DNA of 64,000 nucleotides, taken from NCBI GenBank assembly GCA_963817035.1, contig CAWFMM010000004.1:372001-436000 (forward strand), given 5' to 3'. Origin of the DNA: AC-49 sp963817035. GTDB taxonomy: Bacteria > Actinomycetota > Thermoleophilia > Solirubrobacterales > Solirubrobacteraceae. The notes under the pieces were generated by a model. That model worked only from the letters and a program-made list of their open reading frames with translations, did no database searches and was not told the DNA's origin. A program made the translations under genes and the position numbers. This document shows, in pieces, positions 17,298 through 25,476 of the stretch; position 1 is the first letter of the stretch; the number at the start of each line of letters is the position of its first letter.

Positions 17298-18502
17298 TGC
17301 TTTCGCCTGCCGAGCGGCTGCGCCGCTACACCGCCGCGTTCTCGCAGCTCGATGCGCCGTTCGCGTTCGTCGATCTCGACGCGATGGAGGCCAACGCACA
17401 GAACATGCTCGGTCAGATCGCCGGCAAGCCGGTTCGCGTGGCGTCGAAGTCGCTGCGCTGCCGGCCGCTGCTGCGCACGATCCTCGATCGCGGCGACGGC
17501 TTTGCCGGCCTGCTGACATTCACGCTGCCCGAGACGCTGTGGCTGGCGTCCCAGGGGTTCACCGATCTCGTCGTCGCCTACCCGACCGCCGATCAGGGCG
17601 CACTGCGTTCGCTGGCACAGCTGACCGCCGGCGACTCCGATGGCGCGCCCGTGATCATGGTCGATTCGGTCGAGGGGCTCGACCTGATCGACGCGGCCGT
17701 CGGCACGATCTCGGCGCCGCTGCGGGTCTGCCTGGACTTCGACGCGTCGCTGTGGCTGGCCGGCGGACGGGTGAGGATCGGGCCCAAGCGCACTCCGGTC
17801 CACACCCCCGAGCAGGCGCGCAAACTGGCGCGGGAGATCGAGCGTCGTAGCGCCGTTCGGCTCGTCGGAATGATGTGTTACGAGGGCCACATCGCCGGTC
17901 TCGGCGACATCGCTTCGAGCAAGACCCGCTCAAAGGCGATCGCCCAGATGCAGCGCAGGTCCTACGCCGAGCTGCGCGAGCGCCGGGCGCAGGCGGTGGC
18001 GGCGATCAGCCAGGTGACGGAGCTCGAGTTCGTCAACGCCGGCGGCACGGGCGACCTGCAGCTCGTGGCCGCGGAGCCCGCGATGACGGAGGCGACGGCC
18101 GGCTCGGGGTTCTACGCGCCGACGCTGTTTGACCACTACTCGGCCTTCACGCTGGAGCCCGCTGCGATGTTCGCGCAGCCGGTCGTCCGCCGCCCGTCAA
18201 AGGGCGTCGTCACCGTGCTCGGCGGCGGCTACCTCGCCTCAGGCCCCGGCGGCAAGGATCGCGTACCGACCCCGTACCTGCCCGAAGGCCTCGAGCTCGA
18301 CGCGCAGGAAGGCGCCGGCGAGGTCCAGACCCCGCTGCTCGGCGACGCGGCCAACAGGCTGCGCCTCGGCGACAACGTGTATTTCCGCCACACGAAGGCG
18401 GGTGAGTTGTGCGAGCGCTTCGATCGTCTGTATCTCGTGCGCGGTGATGTGATCGTTGACGAGGTGCCGACGTATCGGGGCGAGGGGCAGACGTTTCTGT
18501 AG
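17297..18502 (+). CDS. PLP-dependent amino deaminase/aldolase (alanine-racemase-fold, D-threonine aldolase-like)
   Basis: 401 residues from ATG 17297, overlapping the oxidase stop by one base. The N-terminal alanine-racemase barrel begins FAFVDLDAMEAN, with the PLP lysine in VASKSLRC. The C-terminal metal site is suggested by FRHTKAGELCERF, whose His and Cys match the metal pair of D-threonine aldolase/D-serine dehydratase relatives. Expected chemistry is deamination or retro-aldol cleavage of a beta-hydroxy amino acid. Pairing with an ALO-type oxidase links it to the nearby amino-sugar-like pathway. Confidence 0.85.
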   Translation: MLSPAERLRRYTAAFSQLDAPFAFVDLDAMEANAQNMLGQIAGKPVRVASKSLRCRPLLRTILDRGDGFAGLLTFTLPETLWLASQGFTDLVVAYPTADQGALRSLAQLTAGDSDGAPVIMVDSVEGLDLIDAAVGTISAPLRVCLDFDASLWLAGGRVRIGPKRTPVHTPEQARKLAREIERRSAVRLVGMMCYEGHIAGLGDIASSKTRSKAIAQMQRRSYAELRERRAQAVAAISQVTELEFVNAGGTGDLQLVAAEPAMTEATAGSGFYAPTLFDHYSAFTLEPAAMFAQPVVRRPSKGVVTVLGGGYLASGPGGKDRVPTPYLPEGLELDAQEGAGEVQTPLLGDAANRLRLGDNVYFRHTKAGELCERFDRLYLVRGDVIVDEVPTYRGEGQTFL

Positions 18503-18574
18503 GGCGCTGGACCGCCTGCCGAGAGGGGCGGGCCCTCGCCACAGATGAGCCGGGCGCGGCGAACGGGCCGGCCG

Positions 18575-19252
18575 TCAATCGCTCAGGCGCTCGAGCAGAT
18601 CGGCGAGCTCAATCGGACGCTCGAGCATCGGGAAGTGCCCGCCCGGCAGCTCGAGCGGCTCGTCGATATCGAAGACGTGGCTGCTGACCCAGCGCGACCA
18701 GTCATCGTCGAACAGCTCGTCGTCGCGTGCGTAGACGAAGTCCGACGGGCATGCCGGCGGGCGCTCGAGCGGATAGTCGGCCCGGAAGAGGCCCGTCGGC
18801 TGGCGACGCAGGCGCGACGCCAACTGCCGGGCGACGTGGGGGTCGATGCGTCTGTACATCTCGTGGACGGCGCGGTCCAACGGCCACCACGAGCAGCCGT
18901 CGTCGTCGACCGGCGGCGGCTCGTAGCCCGCTCGGCGCATCGGCGGCGCGCCGGGCGGCGCCGGCAGTCCGATCAGTGCCGGACAGAGGTACACCAGCCG
19001 CCGCAGCGGGCGGCGAGCTCCGACGAGCGCCACGACCGCCGACGACATCGAGTGCCCGACGAGCACGGGTTGCGGCTCGTCGGCGAGCGCGGCGAGGACC
19101 GTGTCGGCGTGGTCGGCGAACGTCGCGTCGAGCCGGTCGATCGCGAGCGTTGGCGTCACGCATCCATGCCCGCGGCGCTCGAGTTCCGCGGTCAGCTCCG
19201 TCCAGCACGATGCGTCGTGCCAGGCGCCGTGGACGAGACAGAACGTCGTCAT
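18575..19252 (-). CDS. Alpha/beta-hydrolase (methylesterase-like)
   Basis: 225 residues. N-terminal FCLVHGAWHDASCW supplies the oxyanion loop, the nucleophile elbow is GHSMS, and the C-terminal GGHFPM provides the catalytic histidine; an Asp in the YARDDE region may complete the triad. The HGAWH start and small size resemble plant-type methyl esterase/hydroxynitrile lyase relatives found in actinobacteria (EstC-like). No partner gene suggests a substrate. A -10-like GACAAT sits 7 nt before the ATG, again without a Shine-Dalgarno. Confidence 0.85.
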   Translation of the reverse strand: MTTFCLVHGAWHDASCWTELTAELERRGHGCVTPTLAIDRLDATFADHADTVLAALADEPQPVLVGHSMSSAVVALVGARRPLRRLVYLCPALIGLPAPPGAPPMRRAGYEPPPVDDDGCSWWPLDRAVHEMYRRIDPHVARQLASRLRRQPTGLFRADYPLERPPACPSDFVYARDDELFDDDWSRWVSSHVFDIDEPLELPGGHFPMLERPIELADLLERLSD

Positions 19253-19313
19253 CGAGTCGATTGTCGCCGCTACTGACCCGTCCGGACAAGCCGCGGTCTA
19301 GCATCGCCCGACG

Positions 19314-20312
19314 ATGCGGCTGCGTAGTGGCCCCAAGGTGGCGGTCGCCGCTCTCCTCATGGTGATCCTCGCGCCGGTTCCGGCGGGCTCGATCTCCGGG
19401 CCGCCACGCCAGGCCGAGATCATCGGCCACTCGGTGCAGTACCGCCGCCTGCGACTCGTACGGATCGGTGATCCGGCGGCGCCGCGCAAGGTGCTCGTCG
19501 TCGGCTGCATCCACGGGACGGAGACAGCGGGCATGGCGGTGACCCGTGCTCTGCGCCACGCGTACCCGCCCGACGGGACGCAGCTGCTCGTGCTCGACAC
19601 GGTCAACCCCGACGGCTGTCTCGCCGGCACGCGCGGCAACGCCCACGGCGTCGACCTCAATCGCAACTTCCCATGGGGATGGCGCCCGCTCGGTGGCGTC
19701 TTCTACTCGGGGGCGCGCTCGTCATCGGAGCCCGAGACGCGGGCCGTCGAGGCACTGATCCTGCGCGAACGCCCCGACGTGTCGATCTGGTTTCACCAGC
19801 ACCTCGACTGGGTTGATCTCCAGCGCGGATCGAGCACGTCGCTGATGACGCGCTATGCGCGCGTGACCGGGATGCGCTCGGTCCAGACGCCCGTGCTGCC
19901 GGGTACGGTCGCCCGCTGGGAGAACCACCGCCTGCCCGGCCGTAGCGCGTTCGTGGTCGAGCTGCCGGCCGGCTCGTTGTCGGCCGCGGGCGCCGCGGCT
20001 CAGGCGCGGGCGGTGCTGGCCGTGGCGCGGCTCGCTCGTCCGAGGAGCGGCAGCACGAGCTCGGCGGAGGGCGCCTGGCGGGCGATGTCGGGGTGTTCAC
20101 AATCCCGTCACCGAATCGCAAGCGCGGCGCGCTGTAATGGTCATCCGGCCGGCTCGACCCACCGGCCGCCCGCATCGCCACCGAGCCCAACTCCTCCGGG
20201 CCGAAGCGACTGGCGATGCCCCCTTGCGGCCTGCCAGGCGACCCGAACGGTCGCCTGGCAGCGCCCGCGAGTCAGTCGCCCCAGAACTGAAGCGACGCCA
20301 GGTGGTCGGTGA
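19314..20312 (+). CDS. Secreted M14-family zinc peptidase with an unusual C-terminal tail
   Basis: 332 residues with a Sec signal peptide (hydrophobic residues 9-25). Zinc-binding HGTE gives His67 and Glu70; DLNRNFPWGW (114-123) is the substrate-binding Asn-Arg region; HQH at 161-163 contributes the third zinc ligand; Glu216 in VVELPAG is the likely catalytic base. Family members cut murein peptides or peptide tails. The domain is complete by about residue 240. Residues 241-332 are Arg/Pro/Ser-rich without recognisable fold and read through a strong hairpin and into the antisense of the GntR gene, so the true stop may have been lost. A TAGCAT box lies 9 nt before the ATG. Confidence 0.8.
   Translation: MRLRSGPKVAVAALLMVILAPVPAGSISGPPRQAEIIGHSVQYRRLRLVRIGDPAAPRKVLVVGCIHGTETAGMAVTRALRHAYPPDGTQLLVLDTVNPDGCLAGTRGNAHGVDLNRNFPWGWRPLGGVFYSGARSSSEPETRAVEALILRERPDVSIWFHQHLDWVDLQRGSSTSLMTRYARVTGMRSVQTPVLPGTVARWENHRLPGRSAFVVELPAGSLSAAGAAAQARAVLAVARLARPRSGSTSSAEGAWRAMSGCSQSRHRIASAARCNGHPAGSTHRPPASPPSPTPPGRSDWRCPLAACQATRTVAWQRPRVSRPRTEATPGGR
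20231..20261 (-). terminator. Hairpin terminator 3' of the GntR gene
   Basis: CTGCCAGGCGACC (20231-20243) and its perfect complement (20249-20261) form a 13-bp stem with loop CGAAC. It starts 10 nt beyond the GntR stop on the minus strand. There is no clear T-run. It lies within the tail of the convergent peptidase reading frame. Confidence 0.65.
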
Positions 20313-20958
20313 GCAGGTGGCCGCTGCGGCGCATGTGGGCGGCCATCGCGGCGCGGGCCTTCTCGGCGTCGCGGGCGCGCAGGGCGCTCAGGATCTCGCG
20401 GTGGCGCAGCGACTCGGCCGGCCAGCCGGGGATTGCCGACCACGTCCAGCGCGGGGCGTAGCGCGAGGCGAGGCGGACGAAACGCGCCAGCTTGGGTGCG
20501 TCGCCGAGCTGGTTGATCTGGCGGTGCAGGCGATGGTTGACCTCCTCCATCCGGGCGAACTCGCCGCGCTCGTTGAGGTCGACGAGCTCGGTCTGCAACG
20601 CCGCGAGCGCCGTCAGGGCGTCCTCGGTCGCGGCCTTCGTCGCTCGCGCGGCGAGCTCGCCGCTGAGCATCTCGAGCGTCTGGAAGATGTCGGTGATGTC
20701 TCCGCGTGACAGCGCTCCGACGACGTAGCCGCGCCGCGGCTCGCGTGCGACGAAGCCCTCGTGGGCGAGCACGAGCAGCGACTCGCGCACGGGGGTCACG
20801 CTGACGTCGAGGTGGCCGGCGATGTGCTCGACGCGCAGCGGGTCGCCGGCCCGCAGCTGCCCCGACATGATCTGGTCGCGCAGGAACCCGGTCACCCCGT
20901 CGTGGACGAAGTCGCGCCCGAGCGGCGGCGCAGGCCCGAGCTCCGGGCGCCCGGCCAC
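20272..20958 (-). CDS. GntR-family (FCD subfamily) regulator
   Basis: 228 residues, GTG start one base after the stop of the upstream dehydrogenase gene. The winged helix is seen in ADPLR-like AGDPLRVEHIAGHLDVSVTP followed by VRESLLVLAHEGFV. The C-terminal FCD ligand domain has the expected metal-ligand histidines (EEVNHRLHRQI, LRHREIL, MAAHMRR). It is co-transcribed with the alcohol dehydrogenase and probably controls the divergent acyl-CoA cluster through the palindrome at 22081-22096. FCD regulators usually sense organic acids or acyl-CoA-type metabolites. Confidence 0.9.
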   Translation of the reverse strand: MAGRPELGPAPPLGRDFVHDGVTGFLRDQIMSGQLRAGDPLRVEHIAGHLDVSVTPVRESLLVLAHEGFVAREPRRGYVVGALSRGDITDIFQTLEMLSGELAARATKAATEDALTALAALQTELVDLNERGEFARMEEVNHRLHRQINQLGDAPKLARFVRLASRYAPRWTWSAIPGWPAESLRHREILSALRARDAEKARAAMAAHMRRSGHLLTDHLASLQFWGD

Positions 20959-20959
20959 C

Positions 20960-22048
20960 TCAGTCGAAGACGATCAGCGAGCGGGCGCCCTGTCCTGCGA
21001 GCATCCGCTCGAACGCGTGCGGGACGTCGGCGAGGCCGATCTGGTCGGAGATCAGGGAATCGAGGCTCAGGCGACCCGCGCGCACATGGTCGGCGACCAT
21101 CGCCACGTCGTGGGGCGGGTCACACGCGCCGAAGACCGACGGGCGGATCGTACGGTCGAAGTGCCACAGCTCGAGCGCGGTGAACGAGACCTCGTCCTTG
21201 CGCCCCCCGAGGCCGACGACGATGACGTTCCCCCCGCGCCGAGCCAGCGACCACGCGAGCTTGATCGTCTTCCCGGCGCCGACGACCTCGAACGAATGGT
21301 CGACGCCGCGACCCTCGGTCAGCTCGCGGACGTGGGTCTCCAGCCCGTCCTCCGCGAGGACGAAATGGGTCGCGCCGGCCTCGAGGGCGAGCGCCTCCTT
21401 GGCAGGCGAGGTGTCGATGGCGATGATCGGGCCGGCACCGACAAGTCGCGCGCCCTGGACGACCGACAGCCCGACGCCGCCGAGCCCGATGACCGCGACC
21501 GACTCGCCCTCCTGTACGTCCGCGGTGTTCGTGACCGCGCCGACGCCGGTCAGCACCGCGCAGCCGATCACCGCCGCGGCGTTGAGATCGATTCCGTCGG
21601 GCAGAGCGATCACGCCGGTGGCGCCGACGATCGTCTGGTCGGCGAACGCCGCGGTGCCGAGCATCGGGAAGACGGGCGTGCCGTCGGCCAACGCCGCGTA
21701 CGGGGAGCCCGCGCGCTTGGCCGAGTCGACACACAGGTAGGGCTCGCCGTGCAGGCAGTGCCAGCAGACGCCGCACGCCGGCGACCAGTTGAGTACGACG
21801 CGATCGCCGGGCTTCACATGGTCGACGCCCGCGCCGATCTCCTCGACGATGCCCGCGCCTTCATGTCCGAGCACGGCCGGAAGCCCCATCCGCAGGGTGC
21901 CGTTGGCGAACGACAGGTCGCTGTGGCAGACCCCGGCCGCGGCGAGTTTGACGCGGACCTCGCCGGGCGCGACGTCGGGCAGCACGACCTCCTGTAGGCC
22001 GACATCGCCCTCGGCGTCGAGCACCACGGCAGCTACGGAAATGCTCAT
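20960..22048 (-). CDS. Zinc-dependent alcohol dehydrogenase (MDR, class III-like)
   Basis: 362 residues from ATG 22048, chosen because AAAGGA precedes it; the frame stays open upstream but there reads through the antisense of the lyase gene. Catalytic zinc ligands are in GVCHSD, LGHEG and GCAVLTG. The structural zinc loop CGVCWHCLHGEPYLC has all four cysteines. The NAD Rossmann motif is GLGGVG. Similar to actinobacterial AdhD/NDMA-type and thiol-aldehyde dehydrogenases. It lies upstream of, and nearly touches, the GntR gene. Substrate unknown; context suggests a branched or hydroxylated acid pathway. Confidence 0.9.
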   Translation of the reverse strand: MSISVAAVVLDAEGDVGLQEVVLPDVAPGEVRVKLAAAGVCHSDLSFANGTLRMGLPAVLGHEGAGIVEEIGAGVDHVKPGDRVVLNWSPACGVCWHCLHGEPYLCVDSAKRAGSPYAALADGTPVFPMLGTAAFADQTIVGATGVIALPDGIDLNAAAVIGCAVLTGVGAVTNTADVQEGESVAVIGLGGVGLSVVQGARLVGAGPIIAIDTSPAKEALALEAGATHFVLAEDGLETHVRELTEGRGVDHSFEVVGAGKTIKLAWSLARRGGNVIVVGLGGRKDEVSFTALELWHFDRTIRPSVFGACDPPHDVAMVADHVRAGRLSLDSLISDQIGLADVPHAFERMLAGQGARSLIVFD

Positions 22049-22080
22049 GCGCGTCCTTTGCGTTGACCCGGTGAAATTGG

Positions 22081-22096
22081 GTATTGAATCAAATAC
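22081..22096. promoter_or_regulatory. Candidate GntR operator between divergent ADH and lyase genes
   Basis: GTATTGAATCAAATAC forms an imperfect palindrome; with flanking bases, GGTATT (22080-22085) and AATACC (22092-22097) are perfect inverted arms, and TTGAATCAA lies in the centre. It is AT-rich in a GC-rich region and overlaps where both divergent promoters must lie. Assignment to the local GntR protein is inference. Confidence 0.55.
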
Positions 22097-22099
22097 CTT

Positions 22100-22927
22100 A
22101 TGCTGCGGCCGGTGCGTAGCCTTCTTTTCGTCCCGGCCAACGACGCGCGCCGCCGCCGGCGCGCGTGGCAGTCCGGAGCCGACGCGGTCATTCTCGACCT
22201 TGAGGACGGCGTTGCGCCGGACGCCAAGGGCGCGGCGCGCGAGGGGCTCGCCGCGGTGCTCGCCGAACGGACGCCTGACGGACCGCTCGCGGTCGTCCGC
22301 GTCAACGCGCTGGACACCGAGGACGGCGCGCTCGATCTCGAGGTGATCGACGGCGCGGCGATCGACGCGGTCGTCGTGCCCAAGGCCCGGCCCGAGACGC
22401 TCGCCGACGTGCCGGGCAGCGTGCCGATCGTCGCGCTGATCGAGACCGCGCACGCGGTTCTGCACGCCGATGCGGTTGCCAACGCTCCGCGCGTGACGCG
22501 CCTGATGTTCGGCCCGATCGATCTCGCCGCCGACCTTGGAGCCGATCCCGGCCCGGGCGGCGACGAGCTCCTGCTCGCTCGCTCGCTCGTCGTCCTCGCC
22601 TCGGCCGCCGCCGGTCTCGACGGTCCGATCGACGGGCCGTTTCTCGACATCGACAACCTCGACGGGCTGCGCGCCGAGACCGAGCGCGCGCGGCGTCTCG
22701 GCTTCACCGGCAAGGCCTGCATCCACCCGGGCCAGCTCGAGACGGTCGCCGAGCTGCTTGCTCCGTCAGACGGAGACGTCGCCTGGGCGCGCCAGGTCAC
22801 CGGCGCCTACGAGGCCGGCCTGGCCGACGGCAAGGGCGTCGTCAAGCTCGACGGCCAGATGATCGACATCCCGGTCGCACGGCGCGCCTACGCGATTCTC
22901 GAGCGCAGCGGCGGAGATCGCGCATGA
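22100..22927 (+). CDS. HpcH/HpaI (CitE-like) acyl-CoA lyase
   Basis: 275 residues from ATG 22100; GTG 22112 would give VRSLLFVPA, the usual start of this family, and is a real alternative. The TIM-barrel signature is clear: LLFVPAN, VILDLEDGV (metal-binding Glu/Asp), LIETA, and GKACIHPGQ. Relatives cleave citramalyl-, malyl- or beta-methylmalyl-CoA. Together with the MaoC hydratase (ATGA overlap) and the acyl-CoA dehydrogenase it resembles the mycobacterial Rv2498c-Rv2499c-Rv2500c arrangement for leucine/itaconate breakdown. That analogy is established knowledge applied by order and family only. Confidence 0.88.
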   Translation: MLRPVRSLLFVPANDARRRRRAWQSGADAVILDLEDGVAPDAKGAAREGLAAVLAERTPDGPLAVVRVNALDTEDGALDLEVIDGAAIDAVVVPKARPETLADVPGSVPIVALIETAHAVLHADAVANAPRVTRLMFGPIDLAADLGADPGPGGDELLLARSLVVLASAAAGLDGPIDGPFLDIDNLDGLRAETERARRLGFTGKACIHPGQLETVAELLAPSDGDVAWARQVTGAYEAGLADGKGVVKLDGQMIDIPVARRAYAILERSGGDRA

Positions 22928-23439
22928 CCGCGCCGAAGGAATGGCGCGGGCGGTTCTTCGAGGACTTCACGGTCGGAGACGTCTATCGCAGCCACATCGG
23001 GCGCACGATCTCCGAGGTCGACAACACGTGGTTCACCGCGCTGACGATGAACACCAACCAGGTCCACTTCAATGCCGAGTTCGCCAAGCGCACGCGCTTC
23101 GGCCAGGTGCTCGTCAATAGCTGCCTGACCCTCGCGCTCGTGACCGGGCTCAGCGTCCCGGACACGAGCGAGAACGGCACGGCCAACCTGTCGTGGACCG
23201 ACATCGAGCTGCCCACGCCGGTGTTCGTCGGCGACACGCTATGGGCGCAGTCGGAGATCCTGGCGCTGCGCGAGTCGAAGTCCAACCCGAGCGTCGGCAT
23301 CGTCGGGCTGCGCACGCGGGGGATCAACCAGCGCGGCGAGACGGTGATCGAGTACCGGCGTTCGTTCATGTCCTACCGCCGCGACGCGCCCGAGGCCGTG
23401 GACGGCTTCCCGCAGCCGTTGAGCGACTGGAGCGCCTGA
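22924..23439 (+). CDS. MaoC-family (R)-specific enoyl-CoA hydratase
   Basis: 171 residues with the start overlapping the lyase stop (ATGA). The hot-dog fold with FFEDFTVGDVYRSHIGRTI at the N-terminus and the hydratase Asp/His region (MNTNQVHFNAEFAKRT) matches MaoC dehydratases such as mesaconyl- or itaconyl-CoA hydratases. It would provide the hydroxyacyl-CoA that the CitE-like lyase cleaves. The acyl-CoA dehydrogenase remnant begins 3 nt after its stop. Confidence 0.88.
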   Translation: MTAPKEWRGRFFEDFTVGDVYRSHIGRTISEVDNTWFTALTMNTNQVHFNAEFAKRTRFGQVLVNSCLTLALVTGLSVPDTSENGTANLSWTDIELPTPVFVGDTLWAQSEILALRESKSNPSVGIVGLRTRGINQRGETVIEYRRSFMSYRRDAPEAVDGFPQPLSDWSA

Positions 23440-23442
23440 GCG

Positions 23443-24601
23443 ATGGAGTTCAGCCTGCCCGACGAGGTCTCAGACATCCGCTCGGCGGTCGGTGCGTTGT
23501 GCGCGACGTTCCCCGGCGAGTACTGGCGCGCGCTTGAGCCGGACACCTATCCGACCGAGTTCGTCGCGGAGCTGACGCGCCAGGGCTGGCTCGCGGCGCT
23601 GATCCCCGAGGAGTACGGCGGCTCGGGCCTGGCGATCGGGCCGGCGTCGTGATCCTCGAGGAGATCTCGGCCAGCGGCGGCAACCCGGGCGCGTGTCACG
23701 CGCAGATGTACGTGATGGGGACGCTGCTGCGCCACGGCTCCGACGCGCAGAAGGCCGCAGTACCTGCCGAAGATCGCGGCGGGCGAGCTGCGGCTGCAGG
23801 CGTTCGGGGTGACCGAGCCCGACGCTGGCTCGGACACGACGAAGATCGCGACCCGCGCGCGGCGCACCGACGACGGCTACGTGATCGACGGCCAGAAGAT
23901 CTGGACCTCGCGCGCCGAGCACTCCGACCTGATGGTCCTGCTCGCCCGCACGACCCCTCTGGCCGAGGTGGAGAAGCGCACCGACGGGTTGTCGGTCTTC
24001 CTCGTCGACATGCGCGATCGCGGCCCCGAACTGACGATCACGCCGATCAGGACGATGATGAATCACGCCACGACCGAGGTCTTCTTCGACGGGCTCCAGG
24101 TTCCGGCCGACGCGCTGATCGGGGAGGAGGGCAAGGGCTTTCGCTACATCCTCGACGGCATGAACGCCGAGCGGATCCTGATCGCCTCGGAGTGCATCGG
24201 CGACGGGCGCTTCTTCCTCGACCGCGCGACGGCCTACGCGAGCGAGCGCCAGGTCTTCGGCCGGCCGATCGGCGCCAACCAGGGTGTTCAGTTCCCGCTC
24301 GCCCGCGCGCACATGGCGGTCGAGGCGGCGAACCTGATGCGCTGGAAGGCCGCGTGGCTCTACGAGTCCGGCGCAGCCGTGCGGGGCCGAGGCGAACATG
24401 GCGAAGTTCCTCGCCTCAGAGGCCTCGTGGGCGGCCGCCAATGCCGCGCTCGACACCCACGGAGGCTTCGGCTTCGCCGCCGAGTACGACATCGAGCGCA
24501 AGTTCCGCGAGACCCGTCTCTACCAGGTGGCGCCGGTCTCCAACAACCTCGTGCAGGCCTTCGTCGGCCAGCATGTGCTCGGCCTGCCGCGCTCGTACTG
24601 A
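23443..24601 (+). pseudogene. Acyl-CoA dehydrogenase broken by three single-base frameshifts
   Basis: Read across three frame changes this gives a full-length acyl-CoA dehydrogenase of about 385 residues. Frame 1 covers 23443-23648 (MEFSLPDEVSD to EEYGGSGLAIG). A one-base loss near 23648 moves it to the frame with VILEEISASGGN. A one-base gain near 23755-23757 returns it (QYLPKIAAGELRLQAFGVT). A further one-base gain near 24375-24376 leads to ANMAKFLASEAS and the end LGLPRSY. FAD-domain motifs (VTEPDAGSDTT, IDGQKIWTS) are intact; the Glu in MNAERI is where isovaleryl-CoA dehydrogenase has its base, and YQVAPVSNN replaces the usual YEGT. The rest is undecayed, so either very recent inactivation or sequencing error. 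Confidence 0.85.
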
Positions 24602-24623
24602 GGCTCCGCTCGCCTCAGGCGAG
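24599..24623. terminator. Possible bidirectional hairpin between convergent genes
   Basis: TGAGGC (24599-24604) pairs with GCCTCA (24612-24617), and alternatively CTCGCC (24609-24614) pairs with GGCGAG (24618-24623). The hairpins span the stop codons of the acyl-CoA dehydrogenase and the convergent DUF4386 gene. No T-run is present, so the termination role is tentative. Confidence 0.35.
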
Positions 24624-25340
24624 GATGGGTGACGGCTTGAACCCCTTGACGATGAGGTAGATGGTCAGTGACGCCTCCCAGGCGATTTCTGGGAGGGACA
24701 GGAGGGAATTCGGGGCGGAGCCGTTGTCGTAGGCGCCAAGCACGATGGCCATCCCCGACAAGAAGATCAGCGGGCCGCCGATGAGGCCGAGCATGGCCAT
24801 GCCCCGTGGCACGAGGCCGGATCTGTACATCAGGTAGCCGAGCAGGATCCCGTTGCCGACGCCGGCGCAAAACGCCGGGCCGAGCAGGAACGTCCAGTCG
24901 TGGAGGGCGACCAGAGACCGTCCAACGAGGACGAGGGAGGCGCCGTCGGCTGCGCCCGCTCCGCCGACGTCCTGGCGCAGGGTCACGGCGGCCAGGATGC
25001 TGATGATGCCGACGGCGATGATCGCGGATTCGATGGTGCGACTGGCGACGTAGCCGAGGCTGATGCTCTGGCTCTGGCGCTTGAGAATCGGATACAGCAC
25101 GACGGCGGTGGCGATGTTGGCGATGACGAGGATGATCTCCAGGGCCGCGCCGACTCCGATGCGGGTGTCGACACCGGAGCCGAGGATGTAGTCGTGGTGC
25201 TTCAGAAGCGGCTTGTAGAGAAACAGCGCGGGGATCGAGGCGATGAACGTGATGGCGAACCACACGCCGGCGATCTGCGCGGTTCGCTGCTGGGCGTCGG
25301 TCGGTCCAGCGAGCGCTACGGCTGGTGCCTGGGCGGTCAT
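24615..25340 (-). CDS. DUF4386-family integral membrane protein
   Basis: 241 residues from ATG 25340, chosen because GGAGGAGC lies just upstream; the longer frame upstream is a proline-rich antisense artefact of the neighbouring glycine-rich gene. About six hydrophobic helices are visible (IAGVWFAITFIASIPALFLY; GVGAALEIILVIANIATAVV; others). The first contact after helix 1, with LLKHHDYILGSG, and the later LHDWTFLLGPAF segment are typical of DUF4386. Function is unknown across the family. Confidence 0.85.
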   Translation of the reverse strand: MTAQAPAVALAGPTDAQQRTAQIAGVWFAITFIASIPALFLYKPLLKHHDYILGSGVDTRIGVGAALEIILVIANIATAVVLYPILKRQSQSISLGYVASRTIESAIIAVGIISILAAVTLRQDVGGAGAADGASLVLVGRSLVALHDWTFLLGPAFCAGVGNGILLGYLMYRSGLVPRGMAMLGLIGGPLIFLSGMAIVLGAYDNGSAPNSLLSLPEIAWEASLTIYLIVKGFKPSPILA

Positions 25341-25476
25341 ACAGCTCCTCCGTTGTAGGGGCGCGGGCCGCTGAGGGTCGACGGGCAGGACCGGCCGGCA
25401 TCGGAGGCGCGACGACCAACATAGTCGACGAGCACGCTGTGATCTTCGCCCGCCCATCGCCCTAGACTGCGACGCG

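Noticed and set aside
18503..18574. Weak hairpin GGCGGG-CC-CTCGCC as terminator after the PLP deaminase gene
   Set aside because: Short, needs a G-U pair, very small loop and no T-run.
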